64,000 nucleotides of DNA from Ewingella sp. CoE-038-23 (GTDB lineage: Bacteria > Pseudomonadota > Gammaproteobacteria > Enterobacterales > Enterobacteriaceae), in contig NZ_JAZHOH010000001.1 of assembly GCF_040419245.1 (NCBI RefSeq), positions 3,906,001-3,970,000 of the forward strand, given 5' to 3'. Made by a program: the position numbers and the translations under genes. Within the stretch, counting starts at the first letter, position 1, and the number at the start of each line of letters is the position of its first letter. Below are positions 6,670 to 14,417 of the stretch, piece after piece. The notes beneath the pieces were generated by a model. That model was not told where the DNA came from, ran no database searches, and worked only from the letters and a program-made list of their open reading frames with translations.

Positions 6670-8136
6670 ATGAGTAAAATGACGCTTTCGCAACGACTCA
6701 CCCTGGTTTTTATTCTGCTGCTGGTGGCCTGCTCGCTGATTTCCGGCGTGATGCAGGTACGCTCGAGCGACAGATTCAGTCAGGCGACGATTCAACGTTT
6801 GTCTGCCAATCTAGCCACGCAGATTGCCGCCAATAACCCGCTGCTGAGCCAAAACGGGTTAGATCCTAACGCGGTGCATAACCTGTTTAACCAGCTGATG
6901 GCGGTGAACCCGAGCGTCGAGGTTTATCTGCTCGACAGCGAAGGTGACATCGTCGGCAACGCCGCCCCTGCGGGAAAATTGCTGCGCCAGAAGATAGATT
7001 TAACCCCGGTGCACGAGCTGCTTAACGGCAAAATTATGCCGGTGTATGGCGACAACCCGCGCACCACCGACCAGCGGCAGGTGTTTAGCGCCGCGCCGCT
7101 GACGTCCAATGGCGTGCTTAAAGGCTATGTCTACATTGTGCTGCAGGGCGACGACTACCGGGCGTTGGCCAGTAAGGCGGAGTTCCAGTCGGCCATTTAT
7201 ATGGCACTGCGATCCATGGGGATGGTGGTGCTGTTTGGCCTGCTGGCCGGGGCGCTGGCTTTCCGCTGGGTGACTCGCCCGGTGCGTAAACTCACCGCGC
7301 AAATCGCCACGCTGGACGATGGCGGCATGGAGGCGATTCAGGCTCTGGCCAAAACCCAGCCGCCGGTCGGCCAGCCGAAAGATGAAGTGGCGCAGCTGCA
7401 ACAGGCGTTTGTCGGGCTGGCAAAACGCATTGATCAGCAGTGGCAGAGTCTGACTGCGCAGGACCAACAGCGCCGCGAGTTTATCGCTAATATTTCCCAC
7501 GACCTGCGCACCCCGCTGACCTCGCTGCACGGCTATCTGGAAACCTTGTCGATGAAGGCCGACCGCCTGAGCAGCGACGAGCGCCAGCGCTATCTCGACA
7601 TCGCCCTCGCCCAGAGCCGCAAGGTGGGGCGTCTGGCGCAGGAGCTGTTCGAGCTGGCAAGGCTGGAATATGGCGTGGTGAAGCCGCAGAAAGAGCCGTT
7701 CTCACTGTGCGAACTGGTGCAGGACGTGTTCCAGAAATTCGAACTCGCCGCCGAAGCGCGCGGCCAGAAACTCAATGCCGACATCATGCCGGATATTCCG
7801 CTAGTGAATGCCGACCTGGGGATGATTGAACGGGTGCTGACCAACCTGCTAGACAACGCCCTGCGCCACACGCCGGAGGGCGGCACCATCCATGTTCGCC
7901 TGTGGAAACAGGCCCATGAAGTGATGGTGCAGGTGAATGACAGCGGGCCTGGCATTGCGCCAGAGTTAAAGGCCAACCTGTTTGTGCGGCCTTCGATTCT
8001 CAGCACCAATAAGCACCGCGCGGGTGGCCTCGGGCTGATGATTGTGCGCCGCATTTTGCAACTGCACGGCAGCGATATTGAACTGCTCGACCAGCCACAC
8101 AGCGGCGCCAGCTTCCAGTTCGCGGTGCCGATTTAG
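6670..8136 (+). CDS. Membrane sensor histidine kinase
   Basis: A 488-residue kinase. Transmembrane helices lie at about 10-30 and 177-199 around a roughly 145-residue periplasmic sensor region. HAMP follows (about 200-255), then the phospho-acceptor helix with His277 in NISHDLRTPLTS, the N box ERVLTNLLDNALRH, the G1 box VNDSGPGIAP and the G2 box AGGLGLMIVRR. The segment between G1 and G2 lacks the usual F box (FxRF) and reads LFVRPSILSTNKHR. AAGGATAA precedes the ATG. It is encoded with the upstream response regulator. Its 3' end overlaps the convergent LysR gene by 4 bases. Confidence 0.9.
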   Translation: MSKMTLSQRLTLVFILLLVACSLISGVMQVRSSDRFSQATIQRLSANLATQIAANNPLLSQNGLDPNAVHNLFNQLMAVNPSVEVYLLDSEGDIVGNAAPAGKLLRQKIDLTPVHELLNGKIMPVYGDNPRTTDQRQVFSAAPLTSNGVLKGYVYIVLQGDDYRALASKAEFQSAIYMALRSMGMVVLFGLLAGALAFRWVTRPVRKLTAQIATLDDGGMEAIQALAKTQPPVGQPKDEVAQLQQAFVGLAKRIDQQWQSLTAQDQQRREFIANISHDLRTPLTSLHGYLETLSMKADRLSSDERQRYLDIALAQSRKVGRLAQELFELARLEYGVVKPQKEPFSLCELVQDVFQKFELAAEARGQKLNADIMPDIPLVNADLGMIERVLTNLLDNALRHTPEGGTIHVRLWKQAHEVMVQVNDSGPGIAPELKANLFVRPSILSTNKHRAGGLGLMIVRRILQLHGSDIELLDQPHSGASFQFAVPI

Positions 8137-9020
8137 TCGGCCACCAAGATCTGTTTCTCCGTCAGGAAATCGATAAACACGCGGACCTTGGGCAACATAT
8201 GACGACTGCTTGGCCAGACAATGGAAAACTTGCCGTCGTCATATAAATAGTCATTGAGAACGGATTTCAGCACACCGGTTTTGAGCTGTTCGCGCACCAG
8301 AAACTCGGGAATATAGGCAATGCCGACGCCGTGTAGCACGGCCTGAATCAGTGCCTCGAGGTTGTTACTGCTCACCACCACCGGCAGCTCTAGCGCCATG
8401 TCACTGCGGATATCCCACGGCTGGATCTGCCCGCTGCCCGGAAAACGGTAGCGCAGGCAGGCGTGCCGGGCCAAGTCCCGCGGGCTATGGGGTTCGGGGT
8501 TTCTGGCAAAATAGTCCTGGCTGCCGACGATAACAAAATGGAAAGGCCCGAGGCGGCGCGACATCAATTGCGAGGTCGGCAGTTCGCCGCTGCGCACCGC
8601 GACGTCGATACCTTCGGCAATCAGGTCTACCATGCGATCGCTGAAGTCCAGCTCCAGCTCAACCTGCGGATAACACTGCATAAATTCCGCCAAGTGCGGC
8701 AACAGCATGCGATAGCCAATCGCCGGCATGCTCACCCGCAACTTACCGCGCGGCTCGGCCGAAACCCGCGATAACTCCTGCTCGGCCTCCTCCATCTGCG
8801 CCACGATTTGCTGACAACGCTCGAAAAATAGCTGGCCTTCGTCAGTCAGGCTAATGCGCCGCGTGCTGCGGTTAAACAGCCGCACGCCGAGCTTTGCCTC
8901 CAGCCGCGCCACGCTTTTACCTATCGCCGAAGCCGAGATCCCCATGATCTCGCCCGCCGCCGCGAAGCTTTGATGCTGCGCCGCACGCACGAATGCCAAC
9001 ATGCCGTTTAGGTTTTCCAT
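8133..9020 (-). CDS. LysR-family transcriptional regulator
   Basis: A 295-residue LysR regulator. The N-terminal winged helix-turn-helix spans about residues 1-60 (MENLNGMLAFVRAAQHQSFAAAG region, ISASAIGKSVARLEAKLGVRLFNRSTR) and the periplasmic-binding-like effector domain about 90-290. ATG at 9020 is chosen because CGGAG lies 5 bases before it; an in-frame GTG at 9026 overlaps that ribosome site. It is divergent from an MFS exporter gene, so it probably controls this exporter and itself from the shared 116-base region. The group resembles LysR regulators of DHA-type exporters; the effector is unknown. Confidence 0.9.
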   Translation of the reverse strand: MENLNGMLAFVRAAQHQSFAAAGEIMGISASAIGKSVARLEAKLGVRLFNRSTRRISLTDEGQLFFERCQQIVAQMEEAEQELSRVSAEPRGKLRVSMPAIGYRMLLPHLAEFMQCYPQVELELDFSDRMVDLIAEGIDVAVRSGELPTSQLMSRRLGPFHFVIVGSQDYFARNPEPHSPRDLARHACLRYRFPGSGQIQPWDIRSDMALELPVVVSSNNLEALIQAVLHGVGIAYIPEFLVREQLKTGVLKSVLNDYLYDDGKFSIVWPSSRHMLPKVRVFIDFLTEKQILVAD

Positions 9021-9051
9021 CTTCACTCCGCGAGGTAATTAGAGCTATTTT

Positions 9052-9068
9052 GTCCGCAATCTACGGAC
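9052..9068. promoter_or_regulatory. Inverted repeat between the LysR and MFS genes
   Basis: GTCCG (9052-9056) and CGGAC (9064-9068) are separated by 7 bases in the divergent promoter region. A T-rich flank gives the T-N11-A type geometry common for LysR proteins. It is a candidate binding site for the regulator; no experiment supports it. Confidence 0.45.
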
Positions 9069-9136
9069 TTTAAGCCCATTTCGGCAAAATTGCAGACATT
9101 TTATCATCCTTGGACTATTCATCTTCGGAGAAAGCC

Positions 9137-10645
9137 ATGAGTCCATCTAACCAAACCAAGAGCGGCCAGCTAAGCGTGTTGTTTACCGTCTGCCTGGCAG
9201 CGCTGATTTTGCCACTCAACTTTGTCAGCGGCGCGGTAGCAACCCCGGCGATTGCCCGCGAGCTGGGCGGCAGCGCGCAGGCGCTAAGCTGGATAACCAA
9301 CGCCTTTATGCTCAGCTTCGGCTGCTTTTTGATGGCGGCGGGCACCCTGGCCGATGAGTTTGGCCGCAAAAAAGTGTTTGTGATTGGTGTCGCGGGCTTT
9401 GCCCTGCTCTCTTTGTTGCAAAGCTTTAGCAGCAGCCTGCTGTGGATTGATCTACTGCGCGGCGCGCAGGGTGTGGCGGCGGCGGCCGCACTGGCAGGAG
9501 GCTCGGCGGCTTTGGCGCAAGAGTTTGATGGCCCGGCGCGCACCCGCGCATTCAGCCTGCTCGGCACCAGTTTTGGCGTCGGCCTGGCCTTTGGGCCTTT
9601 TCTGGCGGGCCTGCTAATAGCCCACCTCGGCTGGCGCTCGGTATTTATTTCCGCCACGGTGATTGCCCTGCTGGCCCTGTTAACCGGCGCGTCGAGAATG
9701 CATGAGTCGCGCAACCCTAACGCCACCGGCATCGACTGGCCCGGCACGTTGACCTTCACTTCGATGCTGGCTTTACTGACCTGGGCGCTGATGGCTATTC
9801 CGCAATATGGCCTGCAAAGCCCGCAAGTGCTGGGTTTGCTGGCTGGCGCCGCACTGCTGCTAGCGCTGTTTATCTGGGTTGAGCTGCGCGTGCGCAACCC
9901 GATGCTCGACCTGTCGCTGTTCCGCTTCCCACGTTTTATTGGCGTTCAGGCACTGCCGCTGGCTACCGGATTCTGTTTTGTGGTGCTGCTGGTCATTCTG
10001 CCGATGCAGTTTATCGGCATCATGCGGATGAGCGAGGAGCAGGCCGGGTTAATGATGATGGCGCTCTCCCTGCCGATGCTGGCCGTGCCGCTGATCGCCG
10101 CCGGCCTGACGCGCTGGGTGAGTCCCGGCCTTTTGTGCACCGCCGGTTTGCTGGTCGCCACCTTTGGGCTGTGGTGGTTGAGTCTTGCCGTCGAGGCGCA
10201 AAACGCCGGGCAGATGATCCTGCCGATGCTGGTGATTGGTTTGGGGGTTGGCGTGCCTTGGGGATTGATGGACGGGCTGTCGGTCAGCGTGGTTCCCAAG
10301 GAGCGCGCGGGCATGGCGACGGGGATTTTCAGCACCACCCGCGTGGCGGGCGAAGGGCTTTCGCTGGCAACCGTCGGCGCCCTTCTCGCCGCTTTCGCAC
10401 AGGGTGGATTGAGCCAGCACTTCTCAGGCCCGAGCTTAAGTGACGCCAGCCAGCGTCTGGCAACCGGCGATTTAACCCAGGCCCTCCGCCTGTTGCCGCA
10501 GGCCAGCGCCGCCCAACTGCAACAGATTTACGCCGCCGCCCTGCATCACGTCCTGCTAAGCCTGGCGGCGATCACCCTGCTGTCTGCCGTCGTGGTGATG
10601 GTGGCGATGGCGGGGAAAGAAACAATGGCGGAACAACCCACTTAA
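9137..10645 (+). CDS. MFS drug-type exporter of the DHA2 (14-helix) family
   Basis: A 502-residue, highly hydrophobic transporter with about 14 membrane segments, of the EmrB/QacA type. The loop 2-3 signature is present as GTLADEFGRKKVF and motif C-like glycine-rich sequence appears in helix 5 (GTSFGVGLAFGPFLAGLL). ATG 9137 is chosen because GGAGAAA lies 5-10 bases upstream; a TTG at 9110 would add nine unlikely residues. No membrane-fusion partner gene is adjacent, so it probably acts as a single-component inner-membrane proton antiporter. It is likely regulated by the divergent LysR protein. Substrate unknown. Confidence 0.88.
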   Translation: MSPSNQTKSGQLSVLFTVCLAALILPLNFVSGAVATPAIARELGGSAQALSWITNAFMLSFGCFLMAAGTLADEFGRKKVFVIGVAGFALLSLLQSFSSSLLWIDLLRGAQGVAAAAALAGGSAALAQEFDGPARTRAFSLLGTSFGVGLAFGPFLAGLLIAHLGWRSVFISATVIALLALLTGASRMHESRNPNATGIDWPGTLTFTSMLALLTWALMAIPQYGLQSPQVLGLLAGAALLLALFIWVELRVRNPMLDLSLFRFPRFIGVQALPLATGFCFVVLLVILPMQFIGIMRMSEEQAGLMMMALSLPMLAVPLIAAGLTRWVSPGLLCTAGLLVATFGLWWLSLAVEAQNAGQMILPMLVIGLGVGVPWGLMDGLSVSVVPKERAGMATGIFSTTRVAGEGLSLATVGALLAAFAQGGLSQHFSGPSLSDASQRLATGDLTQALRLLPQASAAQLQQIYAAALHHVLLSLAAITLLSAVVVMVAMAGKETMAEQPT

Positions 10646-10992
10646 TTAGCATGTTGCGCGGGGGTCAGTCTGACTCCCGCCGCTCGAGTGATTTCAGTTA
10701 GCGTACCGATGGTTGGATTGCCATTTTCAGACAGCGCCTTGTAGATATGTTGCCGCGTGATGCCGGATTTTTTAGCGATCTCGGTGACGCCGCCGCGAGC
10801 TTCAATGACGCGACGCAGTGCGGTGAGAAAGGCCGCCACGCCGCCAACTTCATAGATCTCTTCTAAAGCTGTCTGAAGATAAATTTCGGCATAGGCGGGA
10901 TCGGCACGAAGTGTAGCAATGATCTCCGCATCACGGCTGACTGATGGCGGTACTGCCTCTGGGGCAACTGCCGTTTTTTTGTTTGAAACCAT
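10642..10992 (-). CDS. HigA-like antitoxin (addiction-module antidote, HTH-XRE)
   Basis: A 116-residue protein. The N-terminal half contains DPAYAEIYLQTALEE, typical of the short antidote family, and residues 65-110 form a Cro/C1-type helix-turn-helix (GVTEIAKKSGITRQHIYKALSENGNPT). It starts 4 bases behind the toxin stop codon, giving the toxin-first (higBA) order. It should bind and neutralise the toxin and repress the operon, probably through the palindrome at 11350-11369. Its stop overlaps that of the convergent MFS gene by 4 bases. Confidence 0.88.
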   Translation of the reverse strand: MVSNKKTAVAPEAVPPSVSRDAEIIATLRADPAYAEIYLQTALEEIYEVGGVAAFLTALRRVIEARGGVTEIAKKSGITRQHIYKALSENGNPTIGTLTEITRAAGVRLTPAQHAN

Positions 10993-10996
10993 GATC

Positions 10997-11320
10997 TTAC
11001 CTCGTCTGATAATCAGCTAAGTATTTCACTGCTTTATCGATATCTGCGTTTTGGTTCTTCTTCGTTCCACCCGCGAGAAGTAAGATGATTTTTCCGTTCT
11101 CTATCGAGTAATAAATCCGGTATCCCGCCGCATAATCGATCTTAATCTCCCATACCCCATCGCGCTCAAATTTATGCACACCAAAGTTACCGGCCTGAGC
11201 ACGGTCCAAGGCAACGTCAATTTTTGCCGCGGCGCGAAGATCCTTCTTCCTGAGTTTATCCATCCAAATTTTGAACGGCTGTTTCTTGTTTCTATCCTGA
11301 TAATGTTCAGTTGTGTACAT
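10997..11320 (-). CDS. HigB-like toxin of the RelE/ParE superfamily (Gp49-type)
   Basis: About 107 residues with the features of the addiction-module killer family: KIWMDKLRKKDLRAAAKIDVALDRAQAGNFG, then VWEIKIDYAAGYRIYYS and KIILLLAGGTKKNQNADI. Related toxins are ribosome-dependent mRNA interferases. Start at 11320 (MYTTEHY) fits the family N-terminus; in-frame starts at 11332 and 11335 are possible. It is encoded upstream of its antitoxin. A functional, intact toxin is suggested because the frame is uninterrupted and the conserved C-terminal strand is present. Confidence 0.85.
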   Translation of the reverse strand: MYTTEHYQDRNKKQPFKIWMDKLRKKDLRAAAKIDVALDRAQAGNFGVHKFERDGVWEIKIDYAAGYRIYYSIENGKIILLLAGGTKKNQNADIDKAVKYLADYQTR

Positions 11321-11349
11321 CCCTGTCCCCATCACTAAACCTGACGGGA

Positions 11350-11369
11350 TTGTCTCTTATAAAAGACAA
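11350..11369 (-). promoter_or_regulatory. Palindromic operator/-10 region of the toxin-antitoxin operon
   Basis: A 20-base near-perfect palindrome: TTGTCT and AGACAA arms around a TTATAA centre, with one mismatched pair. It lies 30-50 bases upstream of the toxin start and contains a -10-like TATAA(G) on the leftward strand. This is the expected layout for autorepression by the HTH antitoxin; inferred, not proven. Confidence 0.6.
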
Positions 11370-11387
11370 AACTACAACCAACTGTAT

Positions 11388-12191
11388 TTAAAAAGACCTA
11401 TCCCCATGACTTTCCCCCAATAGAGGGAGCAGTCGCGCGTAGGCTTCTTCCAATTCGGGGGAGATGTCGACGGCGGCGATAAAGTCTTTGCCGCGCGGGC
11501 CGTAGCCTTGCGGATCGTTGCGCAGGCGCGGGATCTCGCCCAATAGCAGCGAAGCGAAGCGCGGCCATGACCACAGGCTGTGCTGCGTTTCGCCAGCGTG
11601 CTGGAGCTCTTCTGCCAGCTTATCGAGCTGGGGCACGAAGGTCGGCCAGTTGATGAATTCCACCTCTGGCCGGTCCTGCCAGACCTTGCGGAAGCTGGCG
11701 TCGGTGCGCCGCTGCATCAGCGGATCTTGCGTCAGGATAATGCGCGATGAGCCGTCACCCGCCAGATCCAACACCCGTCGGGCCTGAGTGGCGTTGTCGC
11801 CGCAGTTAGTTGAAAGCGTCTCCAACAGGAGCTTGGCTGGCTCAATGGCGAAGAAATTGATGGCGATATCTTGCAGAATTTCCGCCTCGCTGCGCCCTTT
11901 GGTGGCAATGGACGCGTACCTTGGATGATTTTTTACCGCCTGATAAAGCAACTCGGTCGAATGACCAATCCCCCCGGCGATCAGAATTTTACTCACAGCA
12001 CCGCTGGCGAGCGCGGCAAAAGCGCCCTCGGCGACCGGTAAAATGGCGTTACCAAGCAGGATAAGTAAAGGTGCATGAAAGCGCGCCAGCTCGCTGGGAG
12101 AAGCCCCCTCTGTTTGATCAAAAGCTAAAAATTGCGCCAGGGCATTAATGTCAGCCAGTCGACTGGCTGGATACGATTCAGCTAAGGGCAT
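11388..12191 (-). CDS. ydcF: YdcF-like DUF218 domain protein
   Basis: A 267-residue cytosolic protein matching the length and plan of E. coli YdcF (266 residues): LLILLGNAILPVAEGA, SKILIAGGIGHSTELLYQAV, STNCGDNATQAR, QDPLMQRRTDASFRK and a C-terminal LRNDPQGYGPRGKDFI. YdcF has a Rossmann-like DUF218 fold and binds S-adenosylmethionine; its role is not established. ATG 12191 is chosen because GAGAG precedes it and a TTG at 12221 would add ten residues. It sits between the toxin-antitoxin pair and the pilus operon with no obvious functional link to either. Confidence 0.85.
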   Translation of the reverse strand: MPLAESYPASRLADINALAQFLAFDQTEGASPSELARFHAPLLILLGNAILPVAEGAFAALASGAVSKILIAGGIGHSTELLYQAVKNHPRYASIATKGRSEAEILQDIAINFFAIEPAKLLLETLSTNCGDNATQARRVLDLAGDGSSRIILTQDPLMQRRTDASFRKVWQDRPEVEFINWPTFVPQLDKLAEELQHAGETQHSLWSWPRFASLLLGEIPRLRNDPQGYGPRGKDFIAAVDISPELEEAYARLLPLLGESHGDRSF

Positions 12192-12710
12192 AAAACTCTC
12201 GTCTGGTGATAAAAAGGGCAAGTTCTGATGTTATCAGAAAGTAAAAGTTAACGATAAACAGCTGAATTACTGATGTTTAGGTCAGTAAAGACATCAAAAT
12301 CCATAAAAATATTTGCAGTAAATTAGGATTACATAAATCAAATTAGCGTTATCAAGAAGAATTTAAATCCACATTAATTTAATTATAAGAATTAAATCCC
12401 AAAACCTTATTAATTTCAGCATTTTTGAGCTTTTTGCTAAAAGTGCTAAAAACTTCTCCTTAAGTTAAATTTATTAACTTATATTTAACTCAACTATAAG
12501 AAACTTCTCATGATTCAAAAGAAAGATTTGCTCATTTATTCATCATAAACACTGAAAAACTCAGTGATAAATCTCCAAAAGTGAGATGCCAGCAAAGCTT
12601 TGACCTGATGACTTTTTCCTTTTTTTTCTGTTGTTGCCGCCAGAGAAATTACACATGCAAACGCCTTTGCATGCACATACAGCATGAGTTCGTTGTTATT
12701 GGGAGTCATC
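12192..12710. promoter_or_regulatory. AT-rich regulatory region upstream of the Csu-type pilus operon
   Basis: About 520 bases without a gene and strongly AT-rich compared with the flanks, typical of H-NS-silenced fimbrial promoters. It contains a perfect 8-bp dyad TAAGTTAA / TTAACTTA (12461-12481, 5-base spacer) and, just before it, a tandem GCTAAAA pair (12436-12449). A promoter for the rightward pilus operon must lie here, but no unambiguous -35/-10 pair could be picked because of the base composition. Confidence 0.5.
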
Positions 12711-13262
12711 ATGGACGTCAAAAATCAATCATTACTGGGTTTAATCACTGCGGCATTACTCACCCTTCCTCTGGGTGCGCAGGCAGCAGGCACACTGACA
12801 GGTCAGGTCGGTGTTCAACTGATCATCAGCACTGGTTGTACTGTTGGTAACGGCTCCACTTCAGGCGGCACCAACCAGTGGGGTACTTTGAACTTTGGTA
12901 ACTACGCCGATTTAACCAGCATTATCAATGGTACGGTCACTGGCACCAACGGCAGCGCGGTCACTATCACCTGTAGTACTGGCCTGACACCAACACTTTC
13001 ACTCAATGGCGGGCTGGCAGCAACCGGCGCAGTGCGCGCAATGACCTTTGATGCCAACAAAATCTCCTATCGCCTCTATTCTGATGCAGCGCGTACTACT
13101 GAGATTGGCATCAATACGCCGATCACCCTAACCACAGGAACTACCGCGCAGAATATCCCGATCTATGGCCGCGTGTTACCTGGCGACCAAACGGGCGCTG
13201 GCGGCACAACTCCTCCGGCTGGAACCTATAACGATACCGTCGTCGCCACGATTTCCTGGTAA
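12711..13262 (+). CDS. Csu-type major pilin (spore coat U domain), CsuA/B-like
   Basis: A 183-residue exported subunit: signal peptide about 1-26 (ending AQA), then one SCPU (spore coat protein U) domain with a Cys pair (Cys in STGCTVG and in TITCSTG), LNFGNYADL and the C-terminal TYNDTVVATISW strand. These features define archaic (sigma-clade) chaperone-usher pilins. ATG 12711 is chosen because GGGAG lies 6 bases upstream; an earlier ATG at 12684 has no ribosome site. As first gene of the cluster and followed by a stable hairpin, it is likely the major rod subunit. Confidence 0.88.
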   Translation: MDVKNQSLLGLITAALLTLPLGAQAAGTLTGQVGVQLIISTGCTVGNGSTSGGTNQWGTLNFGNYADLTSIINGTVTGTNGSAVTITCSTGLTPTLSLNGGLAATGAVRAMTFDANKISYRLYSDAARTTEIGINTPITLTTGTTAQNIPIYGRVLPGDQTGAGGTTPPAGTYNDTVVATISW

Positions 13263-13274
13263 TAGCTTAATGAG

Positions 13275-13296
13275 TCAGGGCCGCTTTCGGCCCTGA
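13275..13296 (+). other. Intercistronic hairpin behind the first pilin gene
   Basis: TCAGGGCCG (13275-13283) and CGGCCCTGA (13288-13296) make a perfect 9-bp stem with a CTTT loop in the 63-base gap between the first two pilin genes. No T-run follows, so it is not a normal terminator. It could protect the upstream mRNA from 3' exonucleases or thin out transcription, raising major pilin over minor pilins. Confidence 0.6.
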
Positions 13297-13325
13297 ACCT
13301 ACTGCCATTCAAGGAAGGAAAGACC

Positions 13326-13844
13326 ATGGATATCAAGGCGCTGTTGTTGCTGCCCTTTCGCTGTATGCTCCTGATGCCCGCTCTACTGCCAACCAGTCAT
13401 GCGGCAACGATTGGCGTCACGGCGACGCTGCTTCCTGCCTGTAGCGCAGGGACAACCACTGGCGGTTCAACCACTTACGGCACCTTGAGCTTTGGCAATT
13501 ATGCCAGTCTGAGCAACATTATCAGCGCCACTAGCGCCCAGCTGGCGGGCTCGATTCGCGTCAATTGTATCAACGGCCTGAGCTACAAAATCCTGATGGA
13601 CGGCGGCAACAGTGGCAATGTGAACAGCCGCAATATGGTCAATACCAGCAACGCCGCGCTGAAGGTACTTTATAACCTCTATACCAGCGCGACTTTTGCC
13701 ACTATTTGGGACAACACCACCGGCCTGAGCGACGTCGGCAATGGTGCCGATCAGTGGCATACCGTTTATGGACGAGTGCCGGTACAAACCACGCCAGCCG
13801 CGGGCACCTATCAAGACACGGTCAATGTTACGGTCAGTTGGTAA
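13326..13844 (+). CDS. Csu-type minor pilin (spore coat U domain), CsuA-like
   Basis: A 172-residue SCPU-domain protein with a signal peptide (about 1-26, ending SHA). The domain shows CSAGTTTGGSTTYGTLSFGNYASL, the second Cys in RVNCINGLSYK, and a C-terminal TYQDTVNVTVSW donor-type strand. AAGGAAGGAAAG precedes the ATG. The third gene follows after 12 bases. By position it corresponds to CsuA of the Acinetobacter csuA/BABCDE operon, a minor subunit probably placed between rod and tip. Confidence 0.85.
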   Translation: MDIKALLLLPFRCMLLMPALLPTSHAATIGVTATLLPACSAGTTTGGSTTYGTLSFGNYASLSNIISATSAQLAGSIRVNCINGLSYKILMDGGNSGNVNSRNMVNTSNAALKVLYNLYTSATFATIWDNTTGLSDVGNGADQWHTVYGRVPVQTTPAAGTYQDTVNVTVSW

Positions 13845-13856
13845 CGGAGGCCGACT

Positions 13857-14399
13857 ATGATCAGTAGGTCTTCAACCCCTTATCACCTACTGCTGCTGCT
13901 CTGCGTTTTGGCTTACCCCAAGGCTCAGGCGGCAACGGCAAACTCATCTTTTACCGTCAACGCCACCATTGTCAGCGGCTGTGCCTTTGGTAACTCGCTG
14001 GCGACGCCCATTTCTAACCTCGGCACCATCAATTTCGGCTCGATGTCGTCCATTCCCAGCAATGTTGATGTCGTCAGCACCAGCGGCGCGGGCAGTATTG
14101 TCGTCACCTGCACTACCGGCGCCAATGTGACGATCGCTATCGATTACGGCGTCAATGGCGGAACGGCATCAGGCCGTTTCATGGCGAACACCAGCAATGC
14201 GGCCCAAAAGTTGGGCTATCAGCTGTATCAAGATTCGGGACGAAGCCAAGTGTGGGGCACCGGCACGCTGGCGCGCACCATCAACAATTTCCCGGCAACC
14301 ACCCAAACCTATCCGGTGTATGCACGATTATTTGCCGTGACCCCATTACCCTCAGCGGGAACCTATAGCGATACGGTCACAGTTACCTTAACTTATTGA
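13857..14399 (+). CDS. Csu-type minor pilin (spore coat U domain), CsuB-like
   Basis: A 180-residue SCPU-domain protein: signal peptide about 1-25, then FTVNATIVSGCAFGN, LGTINFGSMSSI, IVVTCTTGANV and the C-terminal GTYSDTVTVTLTY strand. The ribosome site GGAGG is within 8 bases of the ATG. Like its neighbours it ends in an alternating hydrophobic strand with aromatic C-terminus, as expected for a subunit handled by a periplasmic chaperone. By position it is CsuB-like. The four SCPU genes share design but not close identity, so they are old paralogues. Confidence 0.85.
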   Translation: MISRSSTPYHLLLLLCVLAYPKAQAATANSSFTVNATIVSGCAFGNSLATPISNLGTINFGSMSSIPSNVDVVSTSGAGSIVVTCTTGANVTIAIDYGVNGGTASGRFMANTSNAAQKLGYQLYQDSGRSQVWGTGTLARTINNFPATTQTYPVYARLFAVTPLPSAGTYSDTVTVTLTY

Positions 14400-14417
14400 A
14401 TCATCAGGAAATGAACT

